Positions 31,577-42,814 of a stretch of DNA of 64,000 nt are shown here, one piece after another (within the stretch, counting starts at the first letter, position 1; every line of letters begins with the position of its first letter). Position numbers and translations under genes: made by a program. The DNA is from Acinetobacter ihumii (lineage in GTDB: Bacteria > Pseudomonadota > Gammaproteobacteria > Pseudomonadales > Moraxellaceae): assembly GCF_900625095.1 (NCBI RefSeq), contig NZ_LR130760.1:2247106-2311105 (forward strand), in the 5' to 3' direction. The notes beneath the pieces were generated by a model. It had not been told where the DNA came from. It saw only the letters and a program-made list of their open reading frames with translations, and did not search any database.

Positions 31577-32540
31577 AATTTCATGCCTGAAGTGGGCTTA
31601 TCCTGCTTTGGGCTTGACTGGCTTAACTCCTGTACCCTTGAAGCAGATAAAGATTTAAATGTTGTTTGCTGTGCTATCACTCTCTGATCTACAGCCTGTT
31701 TTACTTCAGGATTGGTTTCATAGCGTTTCACATATTGATCACCATAGCGGGCTTCAACACTTCTGATTTTTAACTCTACATTTGAATTGTTATGAACGCC
31801 TGTTGCATAGGTTTCACCTTTTTTAGTTGTGTGACCTGTGATTTTAATTTCAGCGTCTTTAGGTAAATTAGTGGTTTTAAATAAACCATCTTTTTGACTG
31901 TATGCTTCATTGAGCTTGATATAGTCACCATGAGCAACGGATAGCCCATTAGCTGACTTAGCAAAATCAGCACCCAATTTCCCCTCTTGCTTTAGCTGTA
32001 TTCGGACTTCTTTAATGATTTGGTGTTTATCTAGCTCTGGGGCTTTGCTTTGAAATTGAGATACTTCAGCCTTACTATCTCCTTTCACTTCAGGCGCTTT
32101 AGGTTTATTTGATAGCTGTTCATCTACTTTCATTAAAATTTTATTTTCAAGGTTATTTAACTTTTCTTTAACCTCCATATAAACCTGTAATGCCGTAGAT
32201 TCAGGTTGTTTTGAATCATGATTACCGATCGGCTTATCGAGCATCATTTCATTTTTAGTAACATTGATTAACTCAAGATGATCTCGATTTTGACGGAACA
32301 TAACTAAATTGTCCTCGCCATCAACTTTGATATTTTTAGATAAATAACCATCTTGTTTTTCAAAATCATCTTTGGCAACAAGTAAGTTGCTAGTTAAGTT
32401 ACTGACTATTTTTACGTCCATTTTCTCACCTGTACTTTCATCAACTTGGGTCACTTCACTAACCAGTTTTTGATTATTCAATTTAAGTCTGTCACTTTCC
32501 TGAAGCCCCTTTACAATCTCAACAGAGGTGGTCCCACTTG
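31573..32540 (-). pseudogene. C-terminal fragment of a large transfer protein, cut by the IS
   Basis: The frame stays open upstream of the TTG at 32481 right up to the IS end (residues GTTSVEIVKGLQESDRLKLN), so the N-terminal part is missing. The remaining ~320 residues contain LVAKDDFEKQDGYLSKNIKV and, near the end, EVRIQLKQEG...NGLSVAHGDYIKLNEAYSQ and KDGLFKTTNLPKDAEIKI. This last part parallels the relaxase C-terminus (EVRASLKSK..., KTGLFKKVTFEKGTELKV). The parent was probably a large primase- or relaxase-associated conjugation protein. Its missing 5' part is not found at the other plasmid end, so sequence was lost. Confidence 0.6.
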
Positions 32541-32662
32541 TTTGAACAACTAAAAGCGTATTTATAAGTGATATTCCGCTCTAGTTAAGCCACCTTGTTT
32601 TGTTGGGGTAGCTGATCATAGTAAAACTCATTTGGTGTCATTTTGTCTAGTTTCCTGACTTA
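32541..32662 (-). mobile_element. IS3-family remnant, 3' end
   Basis: On the minus strand LDKMTPNEFYYDQLPQQNKV ends at TAA (32584), the C-terminus of an IS3-family transposase. The terminal repeat follows (AATATCACTTATA ... AGTTGTTCAAA) and abuts the truncated plasmid gene. Upstream of the LDK codons the frame hits a stop, so only ~120 bp of the element remain. Orientation is the same as the IS at 1-110. Confidence 0.8.
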
Positions 32663-33067
32663 AATTTCGCTCAAATAAACTTCGAGTAATTTAAACCAAT
32701 TCATCAATGATAATTTATCAATCAATCAATCAGTAAAAATCCACACAAGTTGTTCTTCTTCAATTCTTAATGATCTTATTACTACCTCGTCAGTAGTAAT
32801 TCAACGCAATACTATACCCTCAAATCTTAGCCCTAAACCAAGATCTTCTCGTGTATCGCGTCGGGATGCTGCGTATTCTATACAGTTTCATAACGAACGC
32901 AAGCCCTGAAAGCATTTATTTTACATGGTTGTGGTTTTTTTCAGCATTTTTCATTCGCTCGATCAATCTACAAGCAAAAACGAGCTATTTCTTATACAAA
33001 AACAGAAAAGTACATCCTCATGATGTACTTTTGCTTTAGGTCAAACTTGATTTATCTCGAATCAGGT
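32663..33067. other. Intergenic chromosome next to the junction
   Basis: No convincing gene. A hairpin AAAAGTACATC / GATGTACTTTT with T run (33007-33032) looks like a terminator. Short ATCA microrepeats lie near 32720. The frame at 32851-33039 has no RBS or family likeness. Confidence 0.5.
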
Positions 33068-33331
33068 TTAGTGAATGTGATAGTTTCCGCGCACATCAAT
33101 CACTTCTCGAATCATTTGTTGTTTACCCACATAACTTTCGCTTAGAAAAAATAGTTTCGCCCGATGCGGCAATCTTGCCATAATCATGCTAAATAATTGG
33201 TAGTGTTCTATTACATCTAATTTATCTAAATAGTAATGTGCCAATAAGCAATGTTCTTGTTCTATGAGATCCGGATCGGTATCGAATAAAAAAGTAATCA
33301 GCCAGTTGAGGTGTTGTTGATCAAATCCCAT
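33068..33331 (-). CDS. Small hypothetical protein
   Basis: 87 residues, acidic N-terminal half (LFDTDPDLIEQEHCLLAHYY) and basic C-terminus. A GAGG-type RBS precedes the ATG (AGGAGACC). Soluble, predicted helical. I do not recognise the family but the composition is that of a real gene and it is probably a conserved Acinetobacter hypothetical. It stands alone between the IS junction and tyrS. Confidence 0.6.
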   Translation of the reverse strand: MGFDQQHLNWLITFLFDTDPDLIEQEHCLLAHYYLDKLDVIEHYQLFSMIMARLPHRAKLFFLSESYVGKQQMIREVIDVRGNYHIH

Positions 33332-33687
33332 GGATAGGTCTCCTCTTTTTATTTAGCAATCATGAAAGTGAAACAATATGATTTCGTTGGCAAGGGTTAA
33401 AGCATTGTATTTTGGTGTTAGCTCGTCTCCTCTCCTTTACGTTTTTAATTTAATCAATTTACTTATACCGTAGTTTTTTATTTTTTACAGGTCTTTGTGG
33501 TATTTTTTAAGCTGATTTTACGTGACCTAAAGATTTCAGTTTAACGATTCATTATATTAGAACGTTGTCATGCTAAGCATAGCGTTCATGACGATTGTTG
33601 TACAAGTGACCTTCACAATTTTACAAATCAATTCAATGCGATCAATCAAAAGTAGGGTCTTACCTACTTTTGATCTGATTTTTAAAC
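33332..33687. other. Intergenic region with tyrS terminator
   Basis: No gene seen. Stem AAAAGTAGG / CCTACTTTT (33648-33671) probably terminates tyrS on the minus strand. Confidence 0.6.
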
Positions 33688-34923
<1,236 letters not shown>

Positions 34924-34981
34924 TTATTCAATTTGTGCGATATACTAACACTTTTTCAGCATATTGCAGGTGAAGTTGTAC

Positions 34982-36112
34982 ATGACGGCGATCTATATTG
35001 GGGTAATGACCGGCACCAGCATGGATGGAGTCGATTTTGTTGCGGCTTCCTTTGATCCACTTCATCTGCATGCAACGCTCACCATTCCTTTTGACCCTGA
35101 GCTGCGCGATGAGTTGATGGCTTTGACTTTACCTGAAGATAATGAAATTGATCGAATGGGCAAAGCCGATGTCACACTGGCCAAACTCATTGGTCATGGC
35201 ATTAATGCGCTGATTGAAAAAAACCATCTTGATCGAAATCAAATTAAGGCGATTGGTTCACATGGACAAACCATTCGACATCGCCCTGAACATGGCTTTA
35301 CCTTACAAATTGGTGACCCAAATATGATTACTGAAATCACAGGAATTCCTGTGATTTCTGATTTTCGTCGTCGTGATATGGCGGCTGGCGGTCAAGGTGC
35401 TCCCCTTGTTCCAGCATTTCATCAGGCTATTTTTCAGCACGCCAGTATTCATCGTGTCATTTTAAATTTGGGCGGCATTGCCAATGTCAGTTTACTGCCT
35501 GCCGGAAATCCAGAAGCTGTCTATGGCTTTGATACCGGCCCTGCCAATATCTTAATGGATGCATGGTGTGAGCGTTACACGGGTCATCCTTATGATGAAA
35601 ATGGCAATTGGGCAGCGTATGGACAACCGATTCGCAGTTTGCTTGAACGTTTACAGTCACATGAATTTTTTTCTAAAGAACCACCTAAAAGTACAGGTCG
35701 TGAAGATTTCAATATCGATTGGCTGGATGATCAATTGGCCGACTGGCGTAATGATGAGCTGGAATATGATGAATTGGAAGATGTGCCAGAAAATGTACAA
35801 GCCACTCTTTTAAAACTGACCACCCGCGCAATTAAAAAAGCCATTTATCGTTCAGGTCTGGATACAGGTGAAGTCTATGTGTGTGGGGGCGGTGCTTATA
35901 ACTCACATTTATTGGAACAACTCCGCTGGCGATTACGTAAGCACAACTGGTCGGTTCAAAGTACCAGTGTGTTAGGTTTATCACCTACATGGGTCGAAGC
36001 GACAGCATTTGCATGGCTTGCCATGCGCTTTATGACCCAGCAAAGTGGCAATTTGCCTTCTGTGACTGGAGCTCAAGGCTTTCGTGTTTTAGGAACCATG
36101 ACCAGTGTTTAA
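34982..36112 (+). CDS. anmK: Anhydro-N-acetylmuramic acid kinase
   Basis: 376 residues from the ATG at 34982, preceded by AGGTGAAG. Motifs: IGVMTGTSMDGVDFVAASF at the N-terminus, GSHGQTIRHRP, NLGGIANVSLLP, YGFDTGPANILMD and CGGGAYNSHLLEQLR. Phosphorylates and opens anhydro-MurNAc in peptidoglycan recycling. Divergent from tyrS; a terminator at 36137 follows. Confidence 0.96.
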   Translation: MTAIYIGVMTGTSMDGVDFVAASFDPLHLHATLTIPFDPELRDELMALTLPEDNEIDRMGKADVTLAKLIGHGINALIEKNHLDRNQIKAIGSHGQTIRHRPEHGFTLQIGDPNMITEITGIPVISDFRRRDMAAGGQGAPLVPAFHQAIFQHASIHRVILNLGGIANVSLLPAGNPEAVYGFDTGPANILMDAWCERYTGHPYDENGNWAAYGQPIRSLLERLQSHEFFSKEPPKSTGREDFNIDWLDDQLADWRNDELEYDELEDVPENVQATLLKLTTRAIKKAIYRSGLDTGEVYVCGGGAYNSHLLEQLRWRLRKHNWSVQSTSVLGLSPTWVEATAFAWLAMRFMTQQSGNLPSVTGAQGFRVLGTMTSV

Positions 36113-36136
36113 TTCTATAGCTGTTCGATTCAATTA

Positions 36137-36165
36137 AAAAAATCCCCTACCGGGGATTTTTTTAT
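36137..36165. terminator. Bidirectional terminator between anmK and erpA
   Basis: Stem AAATCCCC / GGGGATTT with TACC loop, A run before and T run after. Confidence 0.88.
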
Positions 36166-36174
36166 AGTCAAGGC

Positions 36175-36510
36175 TTAGATCGAGAATGAAGATCCACAAC
36201 CACAGGTGGTGGTTGCATTCGGATTCTGTACGATAAAACGAGAACCTTCCAAACCCTCGATATAATCAACCACTGAGCCCACCAGATATTGATAACTCAA
36301 TGAATCGACCAGCATGGTGACATCACCATTTTCAAACTTGGCGTCATCTTCATTCATGCTTTCTGCAAAATTAAAGCCATAAGAAAAGCCAGAACAGCCA
36401 CCACCCGTCACATAGACTCGCAGCATTAAATCCTGATTCCCTTCGCTATCGCGGAGTTGACGCACTTTTTTGGCAGCATTATCTGACATAACAAGAGCTT
36501 GGGCATTCAT
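36175..36510 (-). CDS. erpA: Iron-sulfur cluster insertion protein ErpA
   Basis: 111 residues from the ATG at 36510 ([10 protein letters not shown]; an ATG 9 bp earlier is possible). A-type carrier with the three Cys ligands: one in [15 protein letters not shown] (~37) and two in the C-terminal TTCGCGSSF. The [11 protein letters not shown] ending is typical. Delivers Fe-S clusters to apoproteins. Followed downstream by convergent anmK. Confidence 0.93.
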   Translation of the reverse strand: MNAQALVMSDNAAKKVRQLRDSEGNQDLMLRVYVTGGGCSGFSYGFNFAESMNEDDAKFENGDVTMLVDSLSYQYLVGSVVDYIEGLEGSRFIVQNPNATTTCGCGSSFSI

Positions 36511-36632
36511 GATGGGCATTCCTCAACCTAAATCTGACGTCTTAAAAAGAAAAAGACCATATATAGTATAACATATACCATATAGGGTCAGTCTTCGAAG
36601 TTTAAACTTTATTCAGAGTATTTGTATCAGGA

Positions 36633-37637
36633 TTATTTATAATTTTCATCCTGCAAAGCACATTCAAAGTTCTTCGGATTTTCTTTACAACGGAACTGCC
36701 ATAGCAGTTTCATCATGCGTTTGTCATAAATGCCTTTACTTGTCAGATTGATTCGTGATTCACGCATTAATTTTTGATAACCCGGTTTATCGGCATCAGG
36801 TACTTCCATCCAGTATTTTTGTGGAATGTCCGCTTTCATTTTACCTAAAATAGTAAAGGCTCTTGGCAATTGACCTTTGACCCAGTCACGTGACTTTTGA
36901 CCAAAACCTGCTGGAAATTTGTCTGGACGAATAATCAAATTACCAGTGACCTGTAAAATGGGATAATTGACAATCGCACCTTTGGTACCTAAACCTTTAT
37001 GTAACTCCAGTGGTTTAAACGCAGCAGCAGGCGCACCAATAATATCGACCTGACGGTTGTTAAATTTGGCACCAAAATTAGTCACATCCGCACTGACGGC
37101 CTGTGCTCCAATTTGCTGCACCATAATCTTTTGTGCTTCGTCATAATCAAGCACTGCAATTTTCTTACCTGCCGCTTTGGCGACTGTATTAATGCTACGA
37201 TCATTGACCAGCAAGTAAGCATCGCCCACAGGGATGACACCCACCACTTCATATTGACCATGTGTCATATATTTGGCGAAAGCTGGACTGGAGAGACCCT
37301 GCATGATTTTAACTGCTAGTTTTAAATCAGTAATCGCACCAATCGCATCCAGTGAACCTGTAAAGGTATTAAACTGACGACCACGCATTCCTGTGATACT
37401 GACCCCGTCACATTTTCCTGCCTTGAAGTCATCGGCAATCACGCTTTCATTTTGACCGACTTTCAGCTCAATATCAGCCCCCCAGCTTTTGGCGGCCAGT
37501 TGATAATCTTTCATCAGATTATAAACGTCACCATTTTTACCGACTAAATCAAAGACACAAATTGTTTGCTTCGCTTGTAGACCCATTGATGCTGCCATAA
37601 ACGCAGTACTCAAGGCGAGAGTTTTTGACCATTTCAT
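36633..37637 (-). CDS. AdeT1/2-family putative solute-binding protein, copy 1
   Basis: About 334 residues from the ATG at 37637, which gives a clean signal peptide (STAFMAASMGLQA); the frame opens at 37679. Mature start KQTICVFDLVGKNGDVYNLM, then GADIELKVGQNESVIADDF, ITGMRGRQFNTFTGSLDAIG and VDIIGAPAAAFKPLELHKGL. Periplasmic binding-protein-like fold. From memory the family is annotated AdeT1/AdeT2 or DUF6091 in Acinetobacter; the old efflux-pump label is not supported by topology, since there is no membrane domain. First of three tandem paralogues. Confidence 0.8.
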   Translation of the reverse strand: MKWSKTLALSTAFMAASMGLQAKQTICVFDLVGKNGDVYNLMKDYQLAAKSWGADIELKVGQNESVIADDFKAGKCDGVSITGMRGRQFNTFTGSLDAIGAITDLKLAVKIMQGLSSPAFAKYMTHGQYEVVGVIPVGDAYLLVNDRSINTVAKAAGKKIAVLDYDEAQKIMVQQIGAQAVSADVTNFGAKFNNRQVDIIGAPAAAFKPLELHKGLGTKGAIVNYPILQVTGNLIIRPDKFPAGFGQKSRDWVKGQLPRAFTILGKMKADIPQKYWMEVPDADKPGYQKLMRESRINLTSKGIYDKRMMKLLWQFRCKENPKNFECALQDENYK

Positions 37638-37871
37638 AGATGATGTTCCATTATCACGTTTATTGTTTTTTTGGCTCATGATTCCATACGATGTTGAATC
37701 ATATGTTGTCCCAATCCAGTATACCTTTATAACTTCACATACTTCTGTTCAGCATTCATCCCCAATGCAGTAGAGATTCAGTTCACAGATCCATGTGAAT
37801 ATTATAAGTTTTATTTAGCTTAATCTTTTTTGAATTGGCTTCAATGGCTAAATTGACAGTAAGCTAAAAAT

Positions 37872-37902
37872 AAAAAACCCGAAATTAATTTCGGGTTTTT
37901 GT
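37872..37902. terminator. Rho-independent terminator between AdeT-like genes
   Basis: Stem AAACCCGAAAT / ATTTCGGGTTT with a 2-base loop lies just after the stop of the gene at 37917. Confidence 0.88.
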
Positions 37903-37916
37903 GTTAAAAATCAATC

Positions 37917-38921
37917 TTATTCACCAGCCATCGAACATTCAAAATTGGCTTTATCTACCGAGCAACGTGCTTTTTTCAATACTGACATCATGCTCGCATC
38001 ATACACACCACGTTTGGTCAAATCGATACGACCATCACGAAGAAGTTTTTGATATTTGGTTTTGTCTTCCGCAGTCAAATTCATTTTGTATTTTGCAGGA
38101 ATTTGCGCTTCAAGACGGTTAATCATTGCAAAGCTTTTTGGTAACTGTTTAGTGAACCAGTCACGTGACTTTTGACCAAAACCTGCCGGGAATGCATCTG
38201 GACGAAGCACCAAATCCGCAGTGACATGCAATACAGGGAAGTTCATCATCGCGCCATTGGCACCCAAACCTTTGTTCAACTCAAGTGGTTTGTAGGCATA
38301 AGCTGGTGCACCAACCATATCGACCTGACCATTATTGAATTTCGCTGCAAAGTTTGAAATATCAGAGAGAACGGCTTGAGCACCGACACGTTGCACCATA
38401 ATTTTTTGTGCATCGTCATAACCCAATACTGCAAATTTCTTACCTGCTGCTTTTTCTACAGAGTTAATGCTTTTGTCACGTACAAAAATGAAGGCTGAAC
38501 CCAATGGTGCAATTCCTGCGATTTCATATTTCTTGCCGCCGAGATTCGAAGTCAATTTCGATGCGTTACGTGCATCCAGAACATAAGTAATGGCACGTTG
38601 TGCAATCTGATTATTCGGTACACCGCCCAACGAGTCGATAGAACCTGCAAACTTGTTGTATTGACGCGCACGCATGGCAGTCATGCTCACCGCATCACAC
38701 TTGCCTGCTTTAAAGTCATTGTCCGCAACAGCCTCATCCTGACGAGGCACCAAAGTAATATCTGCACCCCAGCCTTTTGCAGCGAGTGCCCATTCTTCCA
38801 TCATTTTATATGACTCGCCTGATTTCCCTAGCAAGTCAAATACACATACAGTTGCAGCTTGAGCTGTTACCGAAAAACCAGCAAGTGTTGTAGCGGCAAG
38901 AGCGAATGCAATTTTTTTCAT
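37917..38921 (-). CDS. AdeT1/2-family putative solute-binding protein, copy 2
   Basis: 334 residues from the ATG at 38921 (MKKIAFALAATTLAGF, signal ending AQA); the frame extends upstream to 38972 without an RBS. Very close to copy 3: VCVFDLLGKSGESYKMMEEW, ITLVPRQDEAVADNDFKAGK, MRARQYNKFAGSIDSLGG, VDMVGAPAYAYKPLELNKGL. Predicted periplasmic. Own terminator downstream, so each paralogue is probably transcribed separately. Confidence 0.82.
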   Translation of the reverse strand: MKKIAFALAATTLAGFSVTAQAATVCVFDLLGKSGESYKMMEEWALAAKGWGADITLVPRQDEAVADNDFKAGKCDAVSMTAMRARQYNKFAGSIDSLGGVPNNQIAQRAITYVLDARNASKLTSNLGGKKYEIAGIAPLGSAFIFVRDKSINSVEKAAGKKFAVLGYDDAQKIMVQRVGAQAVLSDISNFAAKFNNGQVDMVGAPAYAYKPLELNKGLGANGAMMNFPVLHVTADLVLRPDAFPAGFGQKSRDWFTKQLPKSFAMINRLEAQIPAKYKMNLTAEDKTKYQKLLRDGRIDLTKRGVYDASMMSVLKKARCSVDKANFECSMAGE

Positions 38922-39210
38922 ATTTTTTGTCCTTTGTAACAAATTTCTATTGCGGGTATCCTTACACGGCAAATATTAATCGGGTTATTAAAAAAAAAAT
39001 AGAGTATTTACTCCACTTTTTGTGCAAATATGGATGTTTATTGTACAAAATCGTGAATGATATCGTGTTTTTTATTGATTATGTTAAAATAAATCGCTTT
39101 AAATCTATAAAATTAAAAGGATTTTCCAAAAATATCATTTTAGGTCACAATTTTGAAAAATCCTTTGATATTAACCCTAGATCATTGTTACTAAATTTTT
39201 GAACCGCTGT

Positions 39211-40218
39211 TTATTCGCCCCCTAAAGAACATTCAAAGTTGGTTCGTTCAACCGTGCATCGCGCGCGTTTCAGTACCGTCATCATGTTGGCATCGTAAAT
39301 GCCTTGTTTAGCCAAATCGATCCGGCCATCACGTAATAGTTTTTGATACTGTATGCTTTCCTCAGCACTTAAATTAATTTTTAATTTTTCAGGAATACCC
39401 GCTTCAAGACGACGTACCATGGCAAAGTTTTTTGGTAATTGATTTAAAAACCATTGCCTTGAAGTTTGTCCAAAGCCCGATGGAAATTTACTTGAGCGAA
39501 TAATCAGATCAGCCGTAATGTTTGCCACAGGAAAATTAATCATGGCGCCTTTAGTTCCTAAACCCTTTTGAATTTCCAATGGTTTGTAGGCATAGGCAGG
39601 AACAGGAACAATATCGACCTGTCCATTGTTAAATCGGGTCACAAAATTAGACAGATCAGAAGCAACAGGAACCGCTCCAACACGTTGACTCATAATTTTT
39701 TGTGCTTCGTCATACTGTAAAATGGCGATTTTTTTGCCTTTAGCACGTTCCAGATTATTGATATTACGATCACGGACAAATAAATACGCCTGACCAATCT
39801 GGACTATTCCGGCTACTTCATATTTATCGCCATCAATGGTGGTGCTTAAACGATGATTATTACGTTTATCCAAAACGAAAGTAATGGCTTTTTGCGCAAT
39901 CGAATTATTTGGTACAGCACCTAATGCATCGACAGAACCTGCAAATTTGTTATAAGGTCGCGCGCGCATGGAGGTGATATAAACACCATCACATTTGCCT
40001 TCACGAAAATCTTTTTCAGCCTGCGCTTCGTCCTGACGTGGAATAAGATTAATTTCTGCGTTCCATGTTTTTGCTGCAAGTGCCCACTCTTCCAGCATTT
40101 TATAGGATTCACCTGACTTTCCTAACAGATCAAATGCACACACGTTTATCTTTGCTTGGGTGGCGGTTGCAAAGCTAAAGCTCACAAGTGCTCCCAGTGC
40201 CAAAAGTCCCTTTTTCAT
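39211..40218 (-). CDS. AdeT1/2-family putative solute-binding protein, copy 3
   Basis: 335 residues with signal peptide (LVSFSFATATQA). Same landmarks as copy 2: VCAFDLLGKSGESYKMLEEW, NLIPRQDEAQAEKDFREGKC, MRARPYNKFAGSVDALGA, VDIVPVPAYAYKPLEIQKGL, ending CTVERTNFECSLGGE. Two conserved Cys pairs suggest disulfides. Substrate unknown. Copies 2 and 3 are more alike than either is to copy 1, so the last duplication was between them. Confidence 0.82.
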   Translation of the reverse strand: MKKGLLALGALVSFSFATATQAKINVCAFDLLGKSGESYKMLEEWALAAKTWNAEINLIPRQDEAQAEKDFREGKCDGVYITSMRARPYNKFAGSVDALGAVPNNSIAQKAITFVLDKRNNHRLSTTIDGDKYEVAGIVQIGQAYLFVRDRNINNLERAKGKKIAILQYDEAQKIMSQRVGAVPVASDLSNFVTRFNNGQVDIVPVPAYAYKPLEIQKGLGTKGAMINFPVANITADLIIRSSKFPSGFGQTSRQWFLNQLPKNFAMVRRLEAGIPEKLKINLSAEESIQYQKLLRDGRIDLAKQGIYDANMMTVLKRARCTVERTNFECSLGGE

Positions 40219-40473
40219 TGTCGTATTCCTTATCCGACCTAATTTTGCTTAGTTTTTGTTCTCTTATTACTATAATTATCTTGCATCAATAAAAATAGAG
40301 TTTTAACTCTAAAAAATTTAAATTGATGCCAATTTTCTGACGAATTGCAGTGTATTTCTCCACATTCATCAAGTTTTTTAATGCTTCAAATGTCTGTATG
40401 ACTAAAACTTTGTCTTCTGGGACACAACACTTTAAAATAGCCTCCTTTGTTTATCCTGTGTGTGTCAATTTTC

Positions 40474-42408
40474 ATGATCCAGCTTGACCAGTTTTCAATT
40501 CGCCGCGGCGGACGTGTTTTATTTCAAAAAGCATCGATGCAACTGCATCCGGGCTGGAAAATTGGATTAACTGGAGTCAATGGCGCAGGAAAATCCACTT
40601 TATTTTCAGCCTTTCTGGGTGAGATTGAAGCAGATAGCGGCAGTTTAAGCCGTCCAAATGTCTGGACAGTGGCACATATGGCACAGGAAATTAAAGCCTT
40701 AGATATGAAGGCGATTGATTTTGTGCTGTCTGGAGATGAAGAATACTGGACCATTCAGCATCAGCTTGAACATCCAGAACAACTCAGTAATGATGAATTG
40801 GCGCATCTTTACAGCCGTTTTGATGAAATTAATGGCTATTCTGCTTCAGCCAAAGCCTCACAACTGATGGCAGGTCTGGGCTTTTTTGAACATCAATCAC
40901 AATTAGATGTTTCCAGCTTCTCGGGGGGCTGGCGAATGCGCTTGAATCTGGCACGAACCTTGATGAGCCGTTCAGATTTACTCTTACTGGATGAACCAAC
41001 CAACCACTTGGATCTGGATGCAATTTTATGGCTGGAAGATTGGCTCAATAGTTATGAAGGGACTTTAGTTCTGATTTCACATGACCGTGATTTTTTAGAT
41101 GCAATTACCGATCATATTTTGCATATTGAAAACCAAGAATTGACGCTCTATACCGGTAATTATTCAACCTTTGAAACCACACGCGCCGAACGCTTGGCTC
41201 AACAGCAACAAGCGTTTGAAAAGCAGCAAGAAACTCGCGCACATTTGCAAAAATATATTGATCGATTTAAAGCACAAGCCACCAAAGCACGTCAGGCACA
41301 AAGTCGAATTAAGCAACTGGAACGGATGCAGGAACTCGCGCCTGCCCATGTCGATACACCTTTTACTTTTAGTTTTCGTGAACCAAGTAAAATGAGTTCT
41401 CCACTTTTGGCACTGGAACATGCTGATATTGGTTATGCCAGCAAACTCATTGTGACCAATGTCAATTTACAAATCACGCCCACCAGCCGAATTGGTCTAT
41501 TGGGGATGAATGGCGCAGGAAAATCCACCTTGATTAAATCTTTGGTCGGGGATCTTCCGCTGATTCAAGGGCAACGCTATGCCTCAGAATTACTCAATAT
41601 CGGCTACTTTGCGCAACACCAAATGGACGCACTGGATGGCAATGCCAGTCCAATGCTGCAACTATCCCGTATTGCTGATAAAAAAATCAGTGATGCAACC
41701 TTACGCGCCTTTTTAGGCAGCTTTGGCTTTAGTGGCGAACGCATGGACACACCGAGCGAAAGCTTTTCTGGGGGTGAAAGGGCGCGTTTGGCCTTGGCAT
41801 TGATTGTTTGGCAGCGTCCGAATGTATTGATTCTAGATGAACCTACCAACCATTTAGACCTCGATATGCGTCATGCCTTAACCATGGCCTTACAGGATTT
41901 TGAAGGTGCAGTGGTGTTGGTTTCACACGAACGTCAATTGATTGCCAGCGTTTGTGATGAGTTGATTCTGGTTCACAATGGGCATAGCCAAAGTTTTGAT
42001 GGTGATCTCAATGATTATGCCAACTGGTTGCGTCAAGCCCGTACAGAAATGATTAAAAAAGGTCAGCAACCTGCTGCACCGGTTGTTTCAGAAGTGACTG
42101 CTCCACCTGTGACCTCGAAACTGGACAAAGAAGCCTTACGCAAAGAAGCGGCACAACGCCGTGAACAAACCCGTCCGATTCGTAAAAATATTGAAAAATG
42201 TGAAGCCCAGATTGAAAAATTTCAGCCACGTTTAGCTGAAATTGAAGAATTACTTGGTGATAGCTCGCTCTATGAAGCCCATCGCAAAGATGATCTGCTT
42301 AAACTGATGAACGAACAAACTGAACTGAAACAAAAACTGGAACAAGCTGAAGAGCAACTTTTGGAACTGATGATGCAACTAGAAGAACTGGAAAGCTCTT
42401 TTGATTAA
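40474..42408 (+). CDS. ABC-F family ATPase (YheS/Uup-like)
   Basis: 644 residues from the ATG at 40474 (MIQLDQFSIRRGG). Two ABC cassettes without membrane domains: Walker A GVNGAGKSTLFSAF and GMNGAGKSTLIKSL; signatures SFSGGWRMRLNLA and SFSGGERARLALA; Walker B LLLLDEPTNHLDLD and VLILDEPTNHLDLD. A charged linker lies between and a C-terminal coiled coil (~560-644). This is the ribosome-associated ABC-F group, most like YheS, so a translation factor rather than a transporter. Confidence 0.9.
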   Translation: MIQLDQFSIRRGGRVLFQKASMQLHPGWKIGLTGVNGAGKSTLFSAFLGEIEADSGSLSRPNVWTVAHMAQEIKALDMKAIDFVLSGDEEYWTIQHQLEHPEQLSNDELAHLYSRFDEINGYSASAKASQLMAGLGFFEHQSQLDVSSFSGGWRMRLNLARTLMSRSDLLLLDEPTNHLDLDAILWLEDWLNSYEGTLVLISHDRDFLDAITDHILHIENQELTLYTGNYSTFETTRAERLAQQQQAFEKQQETRAHLQKYIDRFKAQATKARQAQSRIKQLERMQELAPAHVDTPFTFSFREPSKMSSPLLALEHADIGYASKLIVTNVNLQITPTSRIGLLGMNGAGKSTLIKSLVGDLPLIQGQRYASELLNIGYFAQHQMDALDGNASPMLQLSRIADKKISDATLRAFLGSFGFSGERMDTPSESFSGGERARLALALIVWQRPNVLILDEPTNHLDLDMRHALTMALQDFEGAVVLVSHERQLIASVCDELILVHNGHSQSFDGDLNDYANWLRQARTEMIKKGQQPAAPVVSEVTAPPVTSKLDKEALRKEAAQRREQTRPIRKNIEKCEAQIEKFQPRLAEIEELLGDSSLYEAHRKDDLLKLMNEQTELKQKLEQAEEQLLELMMQLEELESSFD

Positions 42409-42814
42409 TTCTCGGTGTGAAAGCATTTCAACCATCTAATTGACAAGTTATTGGGCTGTATTTCGTTACAGCCCGACACATTGCGTTTCCTAAGCTTACA
42501 AGCTACTTTTTTTAATCAGATCATTTTAAAAAGATAGCCTTCTCTTTTTATTGAGTTTTTAATTTATTCAAAACTCAATACCTTGATTTTAAATTAAAAT
42601 ATAAATTAACAAAGCTCACCATCAACGCTTGATGTTTTGATCAAACACCTGTAAAGCCTTACAGAAGCACCGCACACCGCTTTAAAAAAATCCTTAGGCT
42701 AATAGTTAAGGCACAGCACTGATGCTGTTTTAAGTTTGATTTACTGACTTGCCTACTTGATACCAAGATCAAGTCAATAACATGAAACATCATGAAAATA
42801 TGAGGGATAATCTC
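42409..42814. other. Intergenic region with hairpins
   Basis: No gene seen. GGGCTGTA / TACAGCCC (42453-42475) may help end the ABC-F transcript. An inverted repeat TTGAGTTTT / AAAACTCAA lies near 42555-42580. The promoter of the next gene should be in the last 150 bp. Confidence 0.5.

Noticed and set aside
32851..33039. 62-codon frame next to the junction
   Set aside because: It reads through a probable terminator, lacks an RBS and has no recognisable features.
36633..40218. RND efflux pump components
   Set aside because: The products are exported single-domain proteins without transmembrane helices; the efflux label known for AdeT-type proteins is not supported by sequence.
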